A DNA stretch of 29,714 nucleotides, taken from NCBI GenBank assembly GCA_023664325.1, contig JAMPFS010000040.1, positions 1-29,714 of the forward strand. Reading direction: 5' to 3'. Source of the DNA: Clostridium sp. (lineage in GTDB: Bacteria; Bacillota; Clostridia; Lachnospirales; Lachnospiraceae). The notes beneath the pieces were generated by a model that had not been told where the DNA came from, made no database searches, and worked only from the letters and a program-made list of their open reading frames with translations. This document shows, piece by piece, positions 17,101 to 23,898 of the stretch (the first letter of the stretch is position 1; each line of letters starts with the position of its first letter). The translations under genes and the position numbers were made by a program.

Positions 17101-17987
17101 GCTTTGGCGGAGCAAAGGGGCAGCCATGTATCGAATTGCAGGAAAATGTACAAGCTGTTTTCTGCTTAAATGGTGACAATGAATTGCGTACAGGTGGAAT
17201 CTGTGTTCCGGAAAGCTCCTCTCTTACCATACAGGGAGAGGGCAATTTGAATATCACAATCAACAGCGGCCGCTATTATGCAATCGGCAATGATATCGAA
17301 TCCCGTCACGGCAAACTTATCTTCGAGCAGGACGGCGGCATTATCATTAACGCAAACGGCATGCGTGGCGTTGCCATTGGCTCCGGACTTGGCGGACATA
17401 TACATATCAAACGGGGTTGGTATCGGTTTGATTTGAACGGACAGACAGGTGTCGGCATTGGTTCCCTGTCATCCGACAACCAGATTTTGATTGAATTTTG
17501 TGATATGGAATTTCACTCTACCATTGCGGATAATGTTATTATTGGCTCGCTTCTCGGTGATGCCTGTATCCACATCAACAATACCTCCGCAAAACTCTGG
17601 GGCGGTGGAAACCACGTCATCGGAATTGGAAGCCTGCAGGGACAACGCACGCAAATTGAATTGATAAACGGAAGCTTTTCCTTTAACATACGCGCAATGG
17701 AATGTATTGGCATTGGCGGACAGACTGCACAGACAGATATTGACATCCAATATGCTACGGTTGATATATGCACACAGGGTAAATCCTCTTACGCAATCGG
17801 CAGTTATGCAAATAATGCCAAAATCAGTTTTTACGCATGTGACATCCGTACGAACATCAATAGCAACTATCACTCCGATTTTGGAGCATCCGAAGAAGAT
17901 ATTTCCATTGTCAATTCACGCGCAAGCTTCCAGCTAAACGGAGCAGATATTTACCACGAGACAGAACAGGCGCCATTTACAGAATAA
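14181..17987 (+). CDS. Cyclic-di-GMP phosphodiesterase with LacI-type sensor, degenerate GGDEF and C-terminal repeat domain
   Basis: This 1268-residue protein has no signal peptide or membrane segment. Residues 1-285 resemble the periplasmic-binding-protein fold of LacI regulators (for example IPEDIAVIGYDSTDEGRRSPVPLTS), but no DNA-binding helix-turn-helix precedes it. Residues 310-460 look GAF-like. A GGDEF domain starts at DALTGLYNLRGF (480-491), but its active loop reads GRMCNDEF (553-560), so GG is replaced by CN and cyclase activity is unlikely. The EAL domain (660-890) keeps E681-A-L, N737, E766, DDYGSGYS (795-802), K816, E852 and Q872, so it should hydrolyse cyclic di-GMP. From about 930 a beta-rich domain with 28-residue repeats runs to the end. 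GGGAG lies 8 bases before the ATG. The sensed ligand is unknown; a sugar is plausible. Confidence 0.93.
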   Translation: MGRKRIAVLIAQVEENTQNHFMQGLLSEAFRKDYDVITFSMYQKYQETPQRERGDSNIFNLIQQNSLFDAFIIMADTIQTPGVLGTLEEQLHSYFDGPVLVVDRESHYFPNTMIDHRTPVRKLVDHLIDVHGYRDIVFLNGRKEHIHSVERLKGYMDSLMAHDIPVDESRIYYGDYWYDSGDYMVDELLADREHLPDAIACANDCMAIGVCSRLTKHGIRIPEDIAVIGYDSTDEGRRSPVPLTSADIPAKECGIYCVNWLDAAIHNKPIPDFETNAPLFIGKSCGCEYHRTIEDINQRQTWETGTSSTGFFSCFNHMMEDLLSQTTYQGFFNTVFQYTYQIQGFDSFHLCLNENWDVSKSSEEDIIRYGYSNKMCRVVRCSRNENTANSIGFTDTFSLSRLLPELLDDRRKPCSFIFTPLHFEDRCLGYAVISYGNEARVYDETYHLWLRSVMQGLECFNRQYALTSLIEKMESTQVRDALTGLYNLRGFLAQAEELCEAAMFEGKEFFILSVDMNGLRNINTNYGRKEGDRAILMLSQIISESILPEEICGRMCNDEFLIAYYAEPENDYRTTEIKAFLNDQIAQFNEQNETYRVGLCFGISHDMIPGREALEHLVNDSIAKKNAKKALMQKQAETGQQLTPEDLENDKLVTEILDHNLFTYHFQPIVNAHNGEIYSYEALMRSNTTRFVPPLTIIKCAERLNRLHDVEKATFSNVLNYMSEHKEQFGNRKVFINSIPGYQLEGESKTSIEMMLVNHSGNLVVELTEESEIDDEALSDLKKHYASLNIETAVDDYGSGYSNVNNLLRYMPHYVKIDRMLIADIQDNPQKQHFVRDIIEFAHDNDIMALAEGVETSKELKEVIRLGADLIQGYYTAKPQPEPLVRIDEHIRNEIVQFNQNTNTHLPPKKYMASAGEKISLIQLVLGKYTNIIIPGNIPEHSQIELQGAFGFQSNLSVQIENGFNGTVVLNSVSFGGAKGQPCIELQENVQAVFCLNGDNELRTGGICVPESSSLTIQGEGNLNITINSGRYYAIGNDIESRHGKLIFEQDGGIIINANGMRGVAIGSGLGGHIHIKRGWYRFDLNGQTGVGIGSLSSDNQILIEFCDMEFHSTIADNVIIGSLLGDACIHINNTSAKLWGGGNHVIGIGSLQGQRTQIELINGSFSFNIRAMECIGIGGQTAQTDIDIQYATVDICTQGKSSYAIGSYANNAKISFYACDIRTNINSNYHSDFGASEEDISIVNSRASFQLNGADIYHETEQAPFTE
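17280..17804 (+). repeat. Coding repeat: seven Ile-Gly steps about 28 residues apart
   Basis: Within the C-terminal domain, (A/G/I)-I-G-(S/G/N) motifs recur with the Gly preceded by Ile at residues 1035, 1066, 1093, 1121, 1149, 1178 and 1206. Spacings are 31, 27, 28, 28, 29 and 28. Short beta-like stretches fill the intervals. The regular period suggests a solenoid or beta-helix. Confidence 0.75.
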
Positions 17988-18089
17988 AATTCCATGATAA
18001 TGTATCCGAAAACCTTGAGATGAGTATCCTAAAGAAAAAGCGGTAGATGGAAATATCAAAGTAACATAGCAGGGAAAGGACATACCGAT

Positions 18090-18323
18090 ATGAGTGAAAA
18101 AGCCGAGATTATTTTTATGCAGACCAGACTGCTCCGACTTGCAGCAGAAGAATGGGGAATCTCCATTCAGCAGGCGAATGCATTGTTTGATAAATATAAC
18201 ATTCTTAAATTTATTGAAGATTGTTACAGTGTATTTCATATGGAGGGAGACTATGCGGTACTTGATGAAATTAAAATTGTGCTAAAAAATAAGGGGGTAG
18301 ATTTGAATGTTGGAATTATCTGA
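18090..18323 (+). CDS. DUF3791-type small protein, probable antitoxin
   Basis: The 77-residue protein resembles the DUF3791 family: an acidic helical N-terminus, then LLRLAAEEWGISIQQANALFDKYNILKFIEDCYSVFHMEG and a short C-terminal part. In many Firmicutes such genes precede DUF3990 genes, and the pair is thought to be a toxin-antitoxin module. AAAGGA lies upstream of the ATG. Its end overlaps the start of the next gene by 17 bases, which points to translational coupling. No clear promoter was found in 17988-18089, and no terminator separates it from the cyclic-di-GMP gene. Confidence 0.75.
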   Translation: MSEKAEIIFMQTRLLRLAAEEWGISIQQANALFDKYNILKFIEDCYSVFHMEGDYAVLDEIKIVLKNKGVDLNVGII

Positions 18324-18696
18324 TGGCATGCTTCTCTACCACGGAAGCTACTGTGAAGTCAAAAACCCGGATTTAGCAAAATGCGCATCATTCAAAGACT
18401 TTGGTAAGGGCTTTTATCTAACATCATCGAAAGAGCAGGCAAAGAGTTTCATCAATACCTCCTTGAAAAAAGCAAAAGCTCAGGGAATAATTGCTGCAAC
18501 ACAGGAATATGGAGTGATTTCAACATTCCGTTATCATCAGCAGGAAAATATCAACCACTTTATATTCCAGGAAGCGGATGATTTTTGTATAAGCAGACTG
18601 ATTCTTGAACGCTTGAAGGATCAGGTTTGTTTCAAAACAGAGGCGGGGTTGAAATGCCTGTCATTTATGGAAAGTGAGCAGATATGGAAAAATTAA
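18307..18696 (+). CDS. Shortened DUF3990 ADP-ribosyltransferase-like protein, probable toxin or remnant
   Basis: The 129-residue product begins with LLYHGSYCEVKNPDL (His12) and DFGKGFYLTSSKEQAK (Tyr37). It ends with KDQVCFKTEAGLKCLSF (Gln106, Glu112). These are the three sequence landmarks of the DUF3990 family, which is related to the ADP-ribosyltransferase fold. From memory, family members are about 160-180 residues and carry a W-x-x-F-V...N-R...YD block between landmarks 2 and 3. Here that block is missing, and QEADDFCISRL joins the flanking parts directly. It is either a compact variant or an internally deleted toxin. A GGGGG ribosome site lies 9 bases before the ATG. The end overlaps the next gene by 13 bases. 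Confidence 0.7.
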   Translation: MLELSDGMLLYHGSYCEVKNPDLAKCASFKDFGKGFYLTSSKEQAKSFINTSLKKAKAQGIIAATQEYGVISTFRYHQQENINHFIFQEADDFCISRLILERLKDQVCFKTEAGLKCLSFMESEQIWKN

Positions 18697-18926
18697 AAGA
18701 TGTTACAGAAGACCAAAGGAAGTTTGCTGTAGATGCAATGGTCACTTTGGTCGTGGAAGAATTAGCGGATGAGCTGAAACTTGATCCCACAACAACACTA
18801 AAAGAATTTGTCGCATCAAAAACGGGAGCTTTACTCTATGATGAATCATCAAAGCTTTGGTGGAATGGCCCATCTTATATAGTAAACATGTACAAAGAAG
18901 AACGCAAACAATCCTCTGTCGAATAA
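18684..18926 (+). CDS. 80-residue protein of the DUF3990 locus
   Basis: I cannot name this family with confidence. The product is acidic and mostly helical at first (RKFAVDAMVTLVVEELADEL). It then shows LKEFVASKTGALLYDESSKL followed by WWNGPSYIVNMYKEE. Its start lies inside the end of the DUF3990 gene, which implies coupled expression and perhaps a second antitoxin or accessory role. The last nine codons form one arm of the 22-bp inverted repeat at 18900-18958, so the stem may affect its mRNA end. Confidence 0.65.
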   Translation: MEKLKDVTEDQRKFAVDAMVTLVVEELADELKLDPTTTLKEFVASKTGALLYDESSKLWWNGPSYIVNMYKEERKQSSVE

Positions 18927-18958
18927 ACCATAAACCCGACAGAGGATTGTTTGCGTTC
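18900..18958 (-). terminator. 22-bp perfect inverted repeat between convergent genes
   Basis: The arms 18900-18921 and 18937-18958 are exact reverse complements over 22 bases with a 15-base spacer. On the minus strand the stem is followed by TTCTTTG, a weak T-tract, so it probably terminates the lipoprotein gene. On the plus strand no T-tract follows. The upstream arm is inside the 80-residue gene. Confidence 0.6.
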
Positions 18959-18966
18959 AGGCTGCC

Positions 18967-20544
18967 TCAACCTGCATATGGCAGTTCATCAAATAAATCA
19001 TATTCGGAAACATCATCAATATAGATGGTTCCATCTTTTCTCTCAAAAACAATTTCACCATAGGTTCCGTCTTCCAGTTTAAAACCGGCTACACTCTCGC
19101 CGTCTGTGTTCACCAGATAGATTTTTGTTCCCGCTTCCAGCTCTTTTTCTTCCAGCGTTCCATTTTCATCTAACTGTACAGATAACGACTGCTTTAATAC
19201 CACTCCCTTACGGTATTGTACACCCTCGTCATTTAATAACGTAAACCGCTCATCCACCGGCTCAAATGCCCCTTCTGCAAACGCATATTCGCGTGAACCG
19301 CTATAGGTTCCCAGGACATATATGTTGCCCGAAACAACAACCCCGTCATTGGAAATACTGTTGACGCCACCTGCGCCCAGTTCTTCACAGAGTTTCGGTG
19401 TTCCATCCGTCACCTCCACAAGGTAAGTCACATAATCATCTGACATTGCATCACATGAGACCAGAACATAACTTCTGCCATTTTCACACTTTGCATAATA
19501 TGCATTTGTTATATAAGAACAGGTGCCAAGATCTAAGCTTGTGTCTTTCACCTTTACACCCATTGTTGCGTTACTATTTTCATCATATCCGGACAAAACC
19601 TCGACCGTTTCGTTTTCTCCATCCCCATTCACATCCAGTTCCGCCTGAACCGAAGGCTCCATCTGGGCAAACATGGCGCTGCCCACAGGCAGATAGTCCT
19701 CCTGAAAGCCCGCCATACTGTCATATGGCACTGTAACAACCGTTCCTCCCTCCGCATAAGAACCAATGTCATATGCGTTGAAAACCACATTTAATCCAAT
19801 GCCGTCCAAATACCATGTCGGATTCTCCAATAGACCGTCTATATATTCCTCATAAAATTCAAATGAAGCGCCTGCTTCCCTCAACTTTTGAATCTGCCCG
19901 TCTGTGTATGTTTTTACCTCCTCCCGGATATCTCCCAAATCAGAAAACTGGATTTCCTTTCCGGTTTTGGTATCAAATGTGACGCCGTAAAGATAGTTAT
20001 ACCCATGTGCGCCGCCGGCATAACTGCTTTCATTGATGGCAATGCTTGTAATATTTCCATCCAGTCTTGTGGTGCTTGCTCCATACTCATAGCTGTAAGC
20101 AGCAAAATCATCTCCAAAATCTTCCGCCATCATTTTTGCATCCGCAATTCCCTGCTCCGCAGTCTCCTGATAGTTTTCCTCGTAAGCGGTAAACCAGTCT
20201 GCTATGGAAGCCTTAAGCTCCGGATAGCTGTCACCAATCACCTCCGCTGTCTGATACTTTCCATACAGATAACTGCTGTTTTCCCCTGCATCATAGTAAT
20301 GGGTAATAAACTGAAGCTTTGGCGAACTGATGCTCTCCTGTTTGCCGGCATCATCCTCCACGTTATCTTTCTCATCCTCTTCTTCATTTCCGCTTTCAGT
20401 ATCTGTACGTTCCCCACCTTCTTCCTCCGTTACAGAAACCTCTGCCCCTGTATTCTCCGTCTCGCCCTCTGCTGTCTTCCCACAGCCTGCCATTCCAAAT
20501 ACCATCACCACTGCCATCCATAATGCCAGATATTTTTTTCTCAT
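18967..20544 (-). CDS. Lipoprotein with DUF4163/DUF3298-like domain
   Basis: This 525-residue protein has a lipoprotein signal peptide (MRKKYLALWM to GMAGC, lipidated Cys21). A very acidic Glu/Asp/Thr linker follows (25-68), then a domain resembling DUF4163/DUF3298 of the RsiV/PdaC type. Its signatures are SSYAGGAHGYNYLYGVTFDTKTGKEIQFSDL (173-203) and GLNVVFNAYDIGSYAEGGTVVTVPY (250-274). Residues 304-312 (DVNGDGENE) look like a calcium-binding loop. The C-terminal 200 residues are repetitive and beta-rich, and I cannot assign them. It is anchored outside the membrane; relatives bind lysozyme or act on peptidoglycan, but no catalytic residues are obvious here. AGGAGG precedes the ATG. Confidence 0.85.
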   Translation of the reverse strand: MRKKYLALWMAVVMVFGMAGCGKTAEGETENTGAEVSVTEEEGGERTDTESGNEEEDEKDNVEDDAGKQESISSPKLQFITHYYDAGENSSYLYGKYQTAEVIGDSYPELKASIADWFTAYEENYQETAEQGIADAKMMAEDFGDDFAAYSYEYGASTTRLDGNITSIAINESSYAGGAHGYNYLYGVTFDTKTGKEIQFSDLGDIREEVKTYTDGQIQKLREAGASFEFYEEYIDGLLENPTWYLDGIGLNVVFNAYDIGSYAEGGTVVTVPYDSMAGFQEDYLPVGSAMFAQMEPSVQAELDVNGDGENETVEVLSGYDENSNATMGVKVKDTSLDLGTCSYITNAYYAKCENGRSYVLVSCDAMSDDYVTYLVEVTDGTPKLCEELGAGGVNSISNDGVVVSGNIYVLGTYSGSREYAFAEGAFEPVDERFTLLNDEGVQYRKGVVLKQSLSVQLDENGTLEEKELEAGTKIYLVNTDGESVAGFKLEDGTYGEIVFERKDGTIYIDDVSEYDLFDELPYAG

Positions 20545-20665
20545 GTAATATTTCCTCCTCTATCCAGTTAAATGCCCCTCAACCGGTTACATTTTCATTT
20601 CGGTCTGCGCTTAACAAATGTCCACCGGACGTTTATCACCGCCAATGGACATGCGGACGCCACTA

Positions 20666-20699
20666 TTGACAGCCTAGCACGATCGACTATTGTTGTCAA
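20666..20699. promoter_or_regulatory. Inverted TTGACA elements between divergent genes
   Basis: TTGACA at 20666-20671 and its reverse complement TGTCAA at 20694-20699 face each other across 22 bases. On the minus strand the second serves as a -35, with a poor -10 (TAGGCT) after 17 bases. It may be a promoter for the lipoprotein gene or an operator shared by both divergent genes. Further upstream, 20619-20652 contains ATGTCCA and TGGACAT as another inverted pair. Confidence 0.35.
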
Positions 20700-20754
20700 C
20701 TAATCATTATTTACATTCTGAGGATATATTATCCCATTTTCAGGACATCACTTC

Positions 20755-20763
20755 TGCTATACT
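20755..20763 (+). promoter_or_regulatory. Extended -10 promoter element of the 89-residue gene
   Basis: TGCTATACT is an extended -10 (TGnTATACT) located 44 bases before the ATG at 20807. No good -35 is present, as expected for extended -10 promoters. Confidence 0.5.
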
Positions 20764-20806
20764 ACCTATATAAACGAATTTCACATACAGAAAGGAGATC
20801 TGTACC

Positions 20807-21076
20807 ATGAACCATACAGCCATACGAATCTATGCAAAAGCCTACCACCAAACTTTCCAGAAGATTTATCTGAGTGCCTACGAAGAAGGATACCGGGAGG
20901 CATTAAGTGATTACGCCAATGCAGCGATTAAGCGCATGCTTGATAATCATTTTGACGATACATCCATACAGCTTGCATTGGATGTATCTGCCACGGATAT
21001 CGAACGTGTCCGCAACCCACAAGTTAAGTGCCGGCACGCTGATTCTGCCGATTATTGCCAATGTTCCGGCACATGA
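20807..21076 (+). CDS. 89-residue small protein, unknown
   Basis: The product is mostly alpha-helical: MNHTAIRIYAKAYHQTFQKI, then SAYEEGYREALSDYANAAIKRMLDNHFDDTSIQLALDVSATDIERVR. The pattern (YEEGYREAL...AIKRML..HFDD.SI..A...S..DI) resembles the helical tail of Rpn/PD-(D/E)XK transposase-like proteins, but the nuclease core is absent. The last 20 residues are Cys/His-rich and may be non-conserved. An AAAGGAG ribosome site sits 9 bases upstream. It stands alone on the plus strand and ends before the hairpin at 21137. Confidence 0.6.
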   Translation: MNHTAIRIYAKAYHQTFQKIYLSAYEEGYREALSDYANAAIKRMLDNHFDDTSIQLALDVSATDIERVRNPQVKCRHADSADYCQCSGT

Positions 21077-21136
21077 TGCCGCAGCAGATGCCCGGCTTGT
21101 CATCACTGCACAGCCTCGGACTCCTGCCCTGCAAGA

Positions 21137-21172
21137 GAAAAGAAGCAGAACCTTTCCGCTCTGCTTCTTTTC
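21137..21172. terminator. 13-bp stem-loop, bidirectional terminator
   Basis: Arms 21137-21149 and 21160-21172 are perfectly complementary over 13 bases with a 10-base loop. The minus-strand transcript ends the stem in CTTCTTTTC and continues TCTTG. It lies four bases after the 62-residue gene's stop and 61 bases after the 89-residue gene's stop, so it can serve both. Confidence 0.75.
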
Positions 21173-21175
21173 GCC

Positions 21176-21364
21176 CTACTTCATCTCATTTAATTCCGAT
21201 ACAATGCCTCTCATCTCCTGCTTGGAACCGGCATGCTTTGCACGTTCAATCACATCCCGCCTGCCCTGCTCATCCATGTTGCTAAAACGCTCCATCGCAC
21301 GCAGGTTCTCTGCAAATGCCATGCTTAAGCCCACCGGAATCTCGTCGTTATTTAATATGCTCAT
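21176..21364 (-). CDS. 62-residue protein of unknown function
   Basis: The short acidic-helical product starts MSILNNDEIPVGLSMAFAENLRAMERFSNM and ends with SKQEMRGIVSELNEMK. I recall similar small proteins in Lachnospiraceae genomes but know no function. The start at 21364 was chosen because GAGGTG ends six bases upstream; the ATG at 21370 touches that site, and the GTG at 21373 overlaps it. The gene lies 41 bases after the esterase with no terminator between, and just before the hairpin at 21137. Confidence 0.7.
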   Translation of the reverse strand: MSILNNDEIPVGLSMAFAENLRAMERFSNMDEQGRRDVIERAKHAGSKQEMRGIVSELNEMK

Positions 21365-21370
21365 CTTCAT

Positions 21371-21376
21371 CACCTC
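21371..21376 (-). promoter_or_regulatory. Ribosome site choosing the 21364 start
   Basis: GAGGTG on the minus strand leaves six bases before the ATG at 21364. It leaves no room for the upstream ATG at 21370 or the GTG at 21373. Confidence 0.6.
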
Positions 21377-21405
21377 GCATTTATTATGCGCAGGAGACGG
21401 GCATT

Positions 21406-22461
21406 TTATGTTGGCAATATCTCATTTTTCAAATAATCACTTAATACTCCCGCTGCCACTTTGTGACTCCTGATTCCCGGATGCTCCCTCGAACCAACCG
21501 TTTCCTTCGTGGTATTTGGCAACTGAAGGAAGTGTACCTTGCGATCCCCTGTTTCCTCACTGTATGTATTGATAGCACGGGTGAGCGGAGCATTCATGAC
21601 ATAGCCAAGCATTCCATAAACCCATATGATTTCTGCCTGTGGATTACATTTCCGCACTTTTTTTAAAAAGGCAATCACAGCATTCTCGAAGCATGCTATG
21701 TCCTTGTCAAAATCCGGCATGCTATAGGCAGAGGCATCATTTGTTCCCAGATTAATGATTACCGCATCCGGCTGCCATTTTGTAAAATCATAATCATCCT
21801 GCGAGCCAAGTGACCGGTTGCGTTCCCCCTGAAGCACTCCGCACACCTTCTCATAATGCTCCGGCAGCGCCCGGTCAAGCTGCCCGTCCCAACTGGCATA
21901 GACGCCCCATCCGCTCTGGGAAATGATACGGAATTGGGCATTCACTGCCTCTGCCGTAAATGCTGCATAATTATGTACGCCACTGAAAAACATGGCAACC
22001 CAGTCTATTTCCTCCTTTGCGCCAAAAGTACCCTCTCCGGAAGTAATGCTGTCACCGATAAATTCCAGCTTATATGGTGTCTCCTCCACCTCACAAAAAT
22101 CACCATCAAAAAAGAGACTGTGAATCTGAAGGCAGCAGGCTTCGTCATCATGCATCGCCTGGGAATCCTTCACAAATTTCACATGCTTAATCTCCTCCGG
22201 GTTACGGCTCCGGAACAGGCAGATTTTGCTTCTGCCTTTCACTGCCATCTGTCTTGCAATATGCGCGCCATTCACCAACACGGAAAACCACGGCTCCTGC
22301 TCCGTGTAATCTGCTTCAATCTCTACCCACAGTTCGGAACCCTTTGCATTTACCTCAAATCCACTGCCCGTCCAGAACAGTGTAAGCGGTTCCAGACAAT
22401 CTGTGGTTCTCCCATTTACCTTCAGGTATTCAATTTCCGATAATTTATACTCCTTTAACAT
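21406..22461 (-). CDS. SGNH-family carbohydrate esterase, CE2-like
   Basis: The 351-residue protein has two parts. An N-terminal beta-rich domain of about 125 residues precedes an SGNH hydrolase domain that starts at FIGDSITSGEG (nucleophile Ser138). Gly and Asn block positions are in SQSGWGVY and INLGTNDAS (Asn241), and the catalytic His327 is in SREHPG. The jelly-roll plus SGNH layout matches CE2 acetyl-xylan/acetyl-mannan esterases, which remove acetyl groups from sugars. It lacks a signal peptide, so it is probably intracellular. The ATG at 22461 has AAAGGA seven bases upstream; the GTG two codons earlier does not. It follows the GH1 gene by 45 bases without a terminator, so the two enzymes probably share an operon. 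Confidence 0.87.
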   Translation of the reverse strand: MLKEYKLSEIEYLKVNGRTTDCLEPLTLFWTGSGFEVNAKGSELWVEIEADYTEQEPWFSVLVNGAHIARQMAVKGRSKICLFRSRNPEEIKHVKFVKDSQAMHDDEACCLQIHSLFFDGDFCEVEETPYKLEFIGDSITSGEGTFGAKEEIDWVAMFFSGVHNYAAFTAEAVNAQFRIISQSGWGVYASWDGQLDRALPEHYEKVCGVLQGERNRSLGSQDDYDFTKWQPDAVIINLGTNDASAYSMPDFDKDIACFENAVIAFLKKVRKCNPQAEIIWVYGMLGYVMNAPLTRAINTYSEETGDRKVHFLQLPNTTKETVGSREHPGIRSHKVAAGVLSDYLKNEILPT

Positions 22462-22506
22462 ATTCACATCCTTTCTGCCATTATATATCAGGCATTTACA
22501 TAATTA

Positions 22507-23853
22507 CTACAAATTCTCCCCATTACTCTCAATTACAGCCCGATACCAGTAACCGGAATCCTTAATAATCCGCTCCTGCGTGCGGTAATCCACATAAATC
22601 AGACCAAAACGCTTGCCGTAACCTCTTGCCCACTCAAAATTATCCATGACAGACCAGTACATATAACCCATCAGCGGAATGCCTGCCTCACCAGCCCGCT
22701 TAAATTCCCGCAGATAGCGCTGCATGTAATCAATACGATAGGTATCATGCACCTTACCGTCTAAGCATACCCAGTCATTCTCAGCCATGCCATTTTCCGA
22801 AATAAGAATCGGTTTCCCATAGCGCTCATACAGAAACTTCGGTGACCAGTAAAGCACCTCCGGCGACACAACCCAGCCCATGCAGGTTGTCGGGCTGCCC
22901 TGGTAACGGTTTTCAGGATACGCATCCACTCTTTTGTCTGCATTTGAATAATAGATATTGGTTGCATAAAAATCGAGCGGCTCCGTAATCAGTGCTTTTT
23001 CTTCCTCGGTAAACCCCGGAACCAAATCCCCAAAGTCATCATACAATTCCTTTGGATAATCTCCGAAAAACACCGGATCAGACCAATAGCTGATACTAAA
23101 AGGAAAAGCACGGCCATTTGTAGAAAATGTCTTTTCTTTTGCCAGTGAAACCGCTTCCCTGCTGTCATCTTTCGGGATATAACAGGGTCCAATTGGCGAA
23201 AAACTGATAAACGGTGGTTTTTTTGCATGCTGTCGGATATAACGGGCAGCCTTGCCGTGGGATAACAAAATATTACGCCCCATCAGCAACAGGTCACCGC
23301 TTCTTACCTGCATAAACGGTGCATGTTCTGCGACAAAATACCCACAGCCCAATACACACTGCGGTTCATTTACCGTAATCCAATAACTGACCCGGTCAGA
23401 CAAGGCATCTACTACGACCTTTGTATACTCTAAAAACCATTCAGAGCTGTCCTCATTCAGCCATCCTCCCCGTTTGTGCAGTTCATATGGATAATCCCAA
23501 TGATAAATCGTAACCATTGGTTCAATTCCGTTTGCCAAAAGCTTATCCACAAGATCCGAATAGAACTTTAAGCCTTTTTCATTTATCCTGCCCGTTCCAT
23601 CCGGAATCACTCTGGTCCAACTGATAGAAAAACGGTAATATGGAATCCCCAGCTTCACCATATTCGCAATATCCTCATCCACTCTGTGATAGTGGTCACA
23701 TGCCACCTTGCCGTCCTCATTGTATTCCGTATGATTGTCCTCGCCTGCATACACATCCCATATACTAAGCCCTTTTCCATCCTCGTTGTAAGCACCCTCA
23801 ATCTGGTAAGCAGCGGATGCCACGCCCCATTTAAAATCCCTGGAAAAACCCAT
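22507..23853 (-). CDS. GH1 beta-glucosidase
   Basis: The 448-residue protein is a glycoside hydrolase family 1 enzyme that releases sugar from beta-linked disaccharides or aryl glycosides. The acid/base is Glu163 (TVNEPQC), and the nucleophile is Glu353 (ISENGMA). NFEWARGYGKRFGLIYVDY (405-423) contains Glu407-Trp408, the pattern of enzymes acting on non-phosphorylated sugars; the phospho-beta-glucosidase pattern (Ser-Lys-Tyr) is absent. There is no signal peptide, so it is cytoplasmic. The ATG at 23853 has AGGAGG seven bases upstream and begins the typical MGFSRDFKWGVASAAYQIEG. The longer frame to 23928 runs back through the promoter region and is rejected. A consensus-like promoter lies at 23899-23928. 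Confidence 0.96.
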   Translation of the reverse strand: MGFSRDFKWGVASAAYQIEGAYNEDGKGLSIWDVYAGEDNHTEYNEDGKVACDHYHRVDEDIANMVKLGIPYYRFSISWTRVIPDGTGRINEKGLKFYSDLVDKLLANGIEPMVTIYHWDYPYELHKRGGWLNEDSSEWFLEYTKVVVDALSDRVSYWITVNEPQCVLGCGYFVAEHAPFMQVRSGDLLLMGRNILLSHGKAARYIRQHAKKPPFISFSPIGPCYIPKDDSREAVSLAKEKTFSTNGRAFPFSISYWSDPVFFGDYPKELYDDFGDLVPGFTEEEKALITEPLDFYATNIYYSNADKRVDAYPENRYQGSPTTCMGWVVSPEVLYWSPKFLYERYGKPILISENGMAENDWVCLDGKVHDTYRIDYMQRYLREFKRAGEAGIPLMGYMYWSVMDNFEWARGYGKRFGLIYVDYRTQERIIKDSGYWYRAVIESNGENL

Positions 23854-23860
23854 CATCGCA

Positions 23861-23866
23861 CCTCCT
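23861..23866 (-). promoter_or_regulatory. Ribosome site of the GH1 gene
   Basis: AGGAGG on the minus strand lies seven bases before the ATG at 23853 and four before the adjacent ATG at 23856. The former is therefore preferred. Confidence 0.75.
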
Positions 23867-23898
23867 GTAACGCACCATGCTATTTTTCTATATCTCTT

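Noticed and set aside
19888..20523. 211-residue plus-strand open frame
   Set aside because: It lies opposite the lipoprotein gene, has no ribosome site and no recognisable domain, and the minus-strand frame has a signal peptide and a known domain pattern.
20907..21473. 188-residue plus-strand open frame
   Set aside because: It runs through the 89-residue gene, the hairpin at 21137 and opposite the 62-residue and esterase genes. It has no ribosome site, and its composition (Ser/Pro/Leu-rich) is typical of a shadow frame.
21856..22443. 195-residue plus-strand open frame
   Set aside because: Antisense to the SGNH esterase, with no ribosome site or domain. The esterase frame has a complete SGNH motif set.
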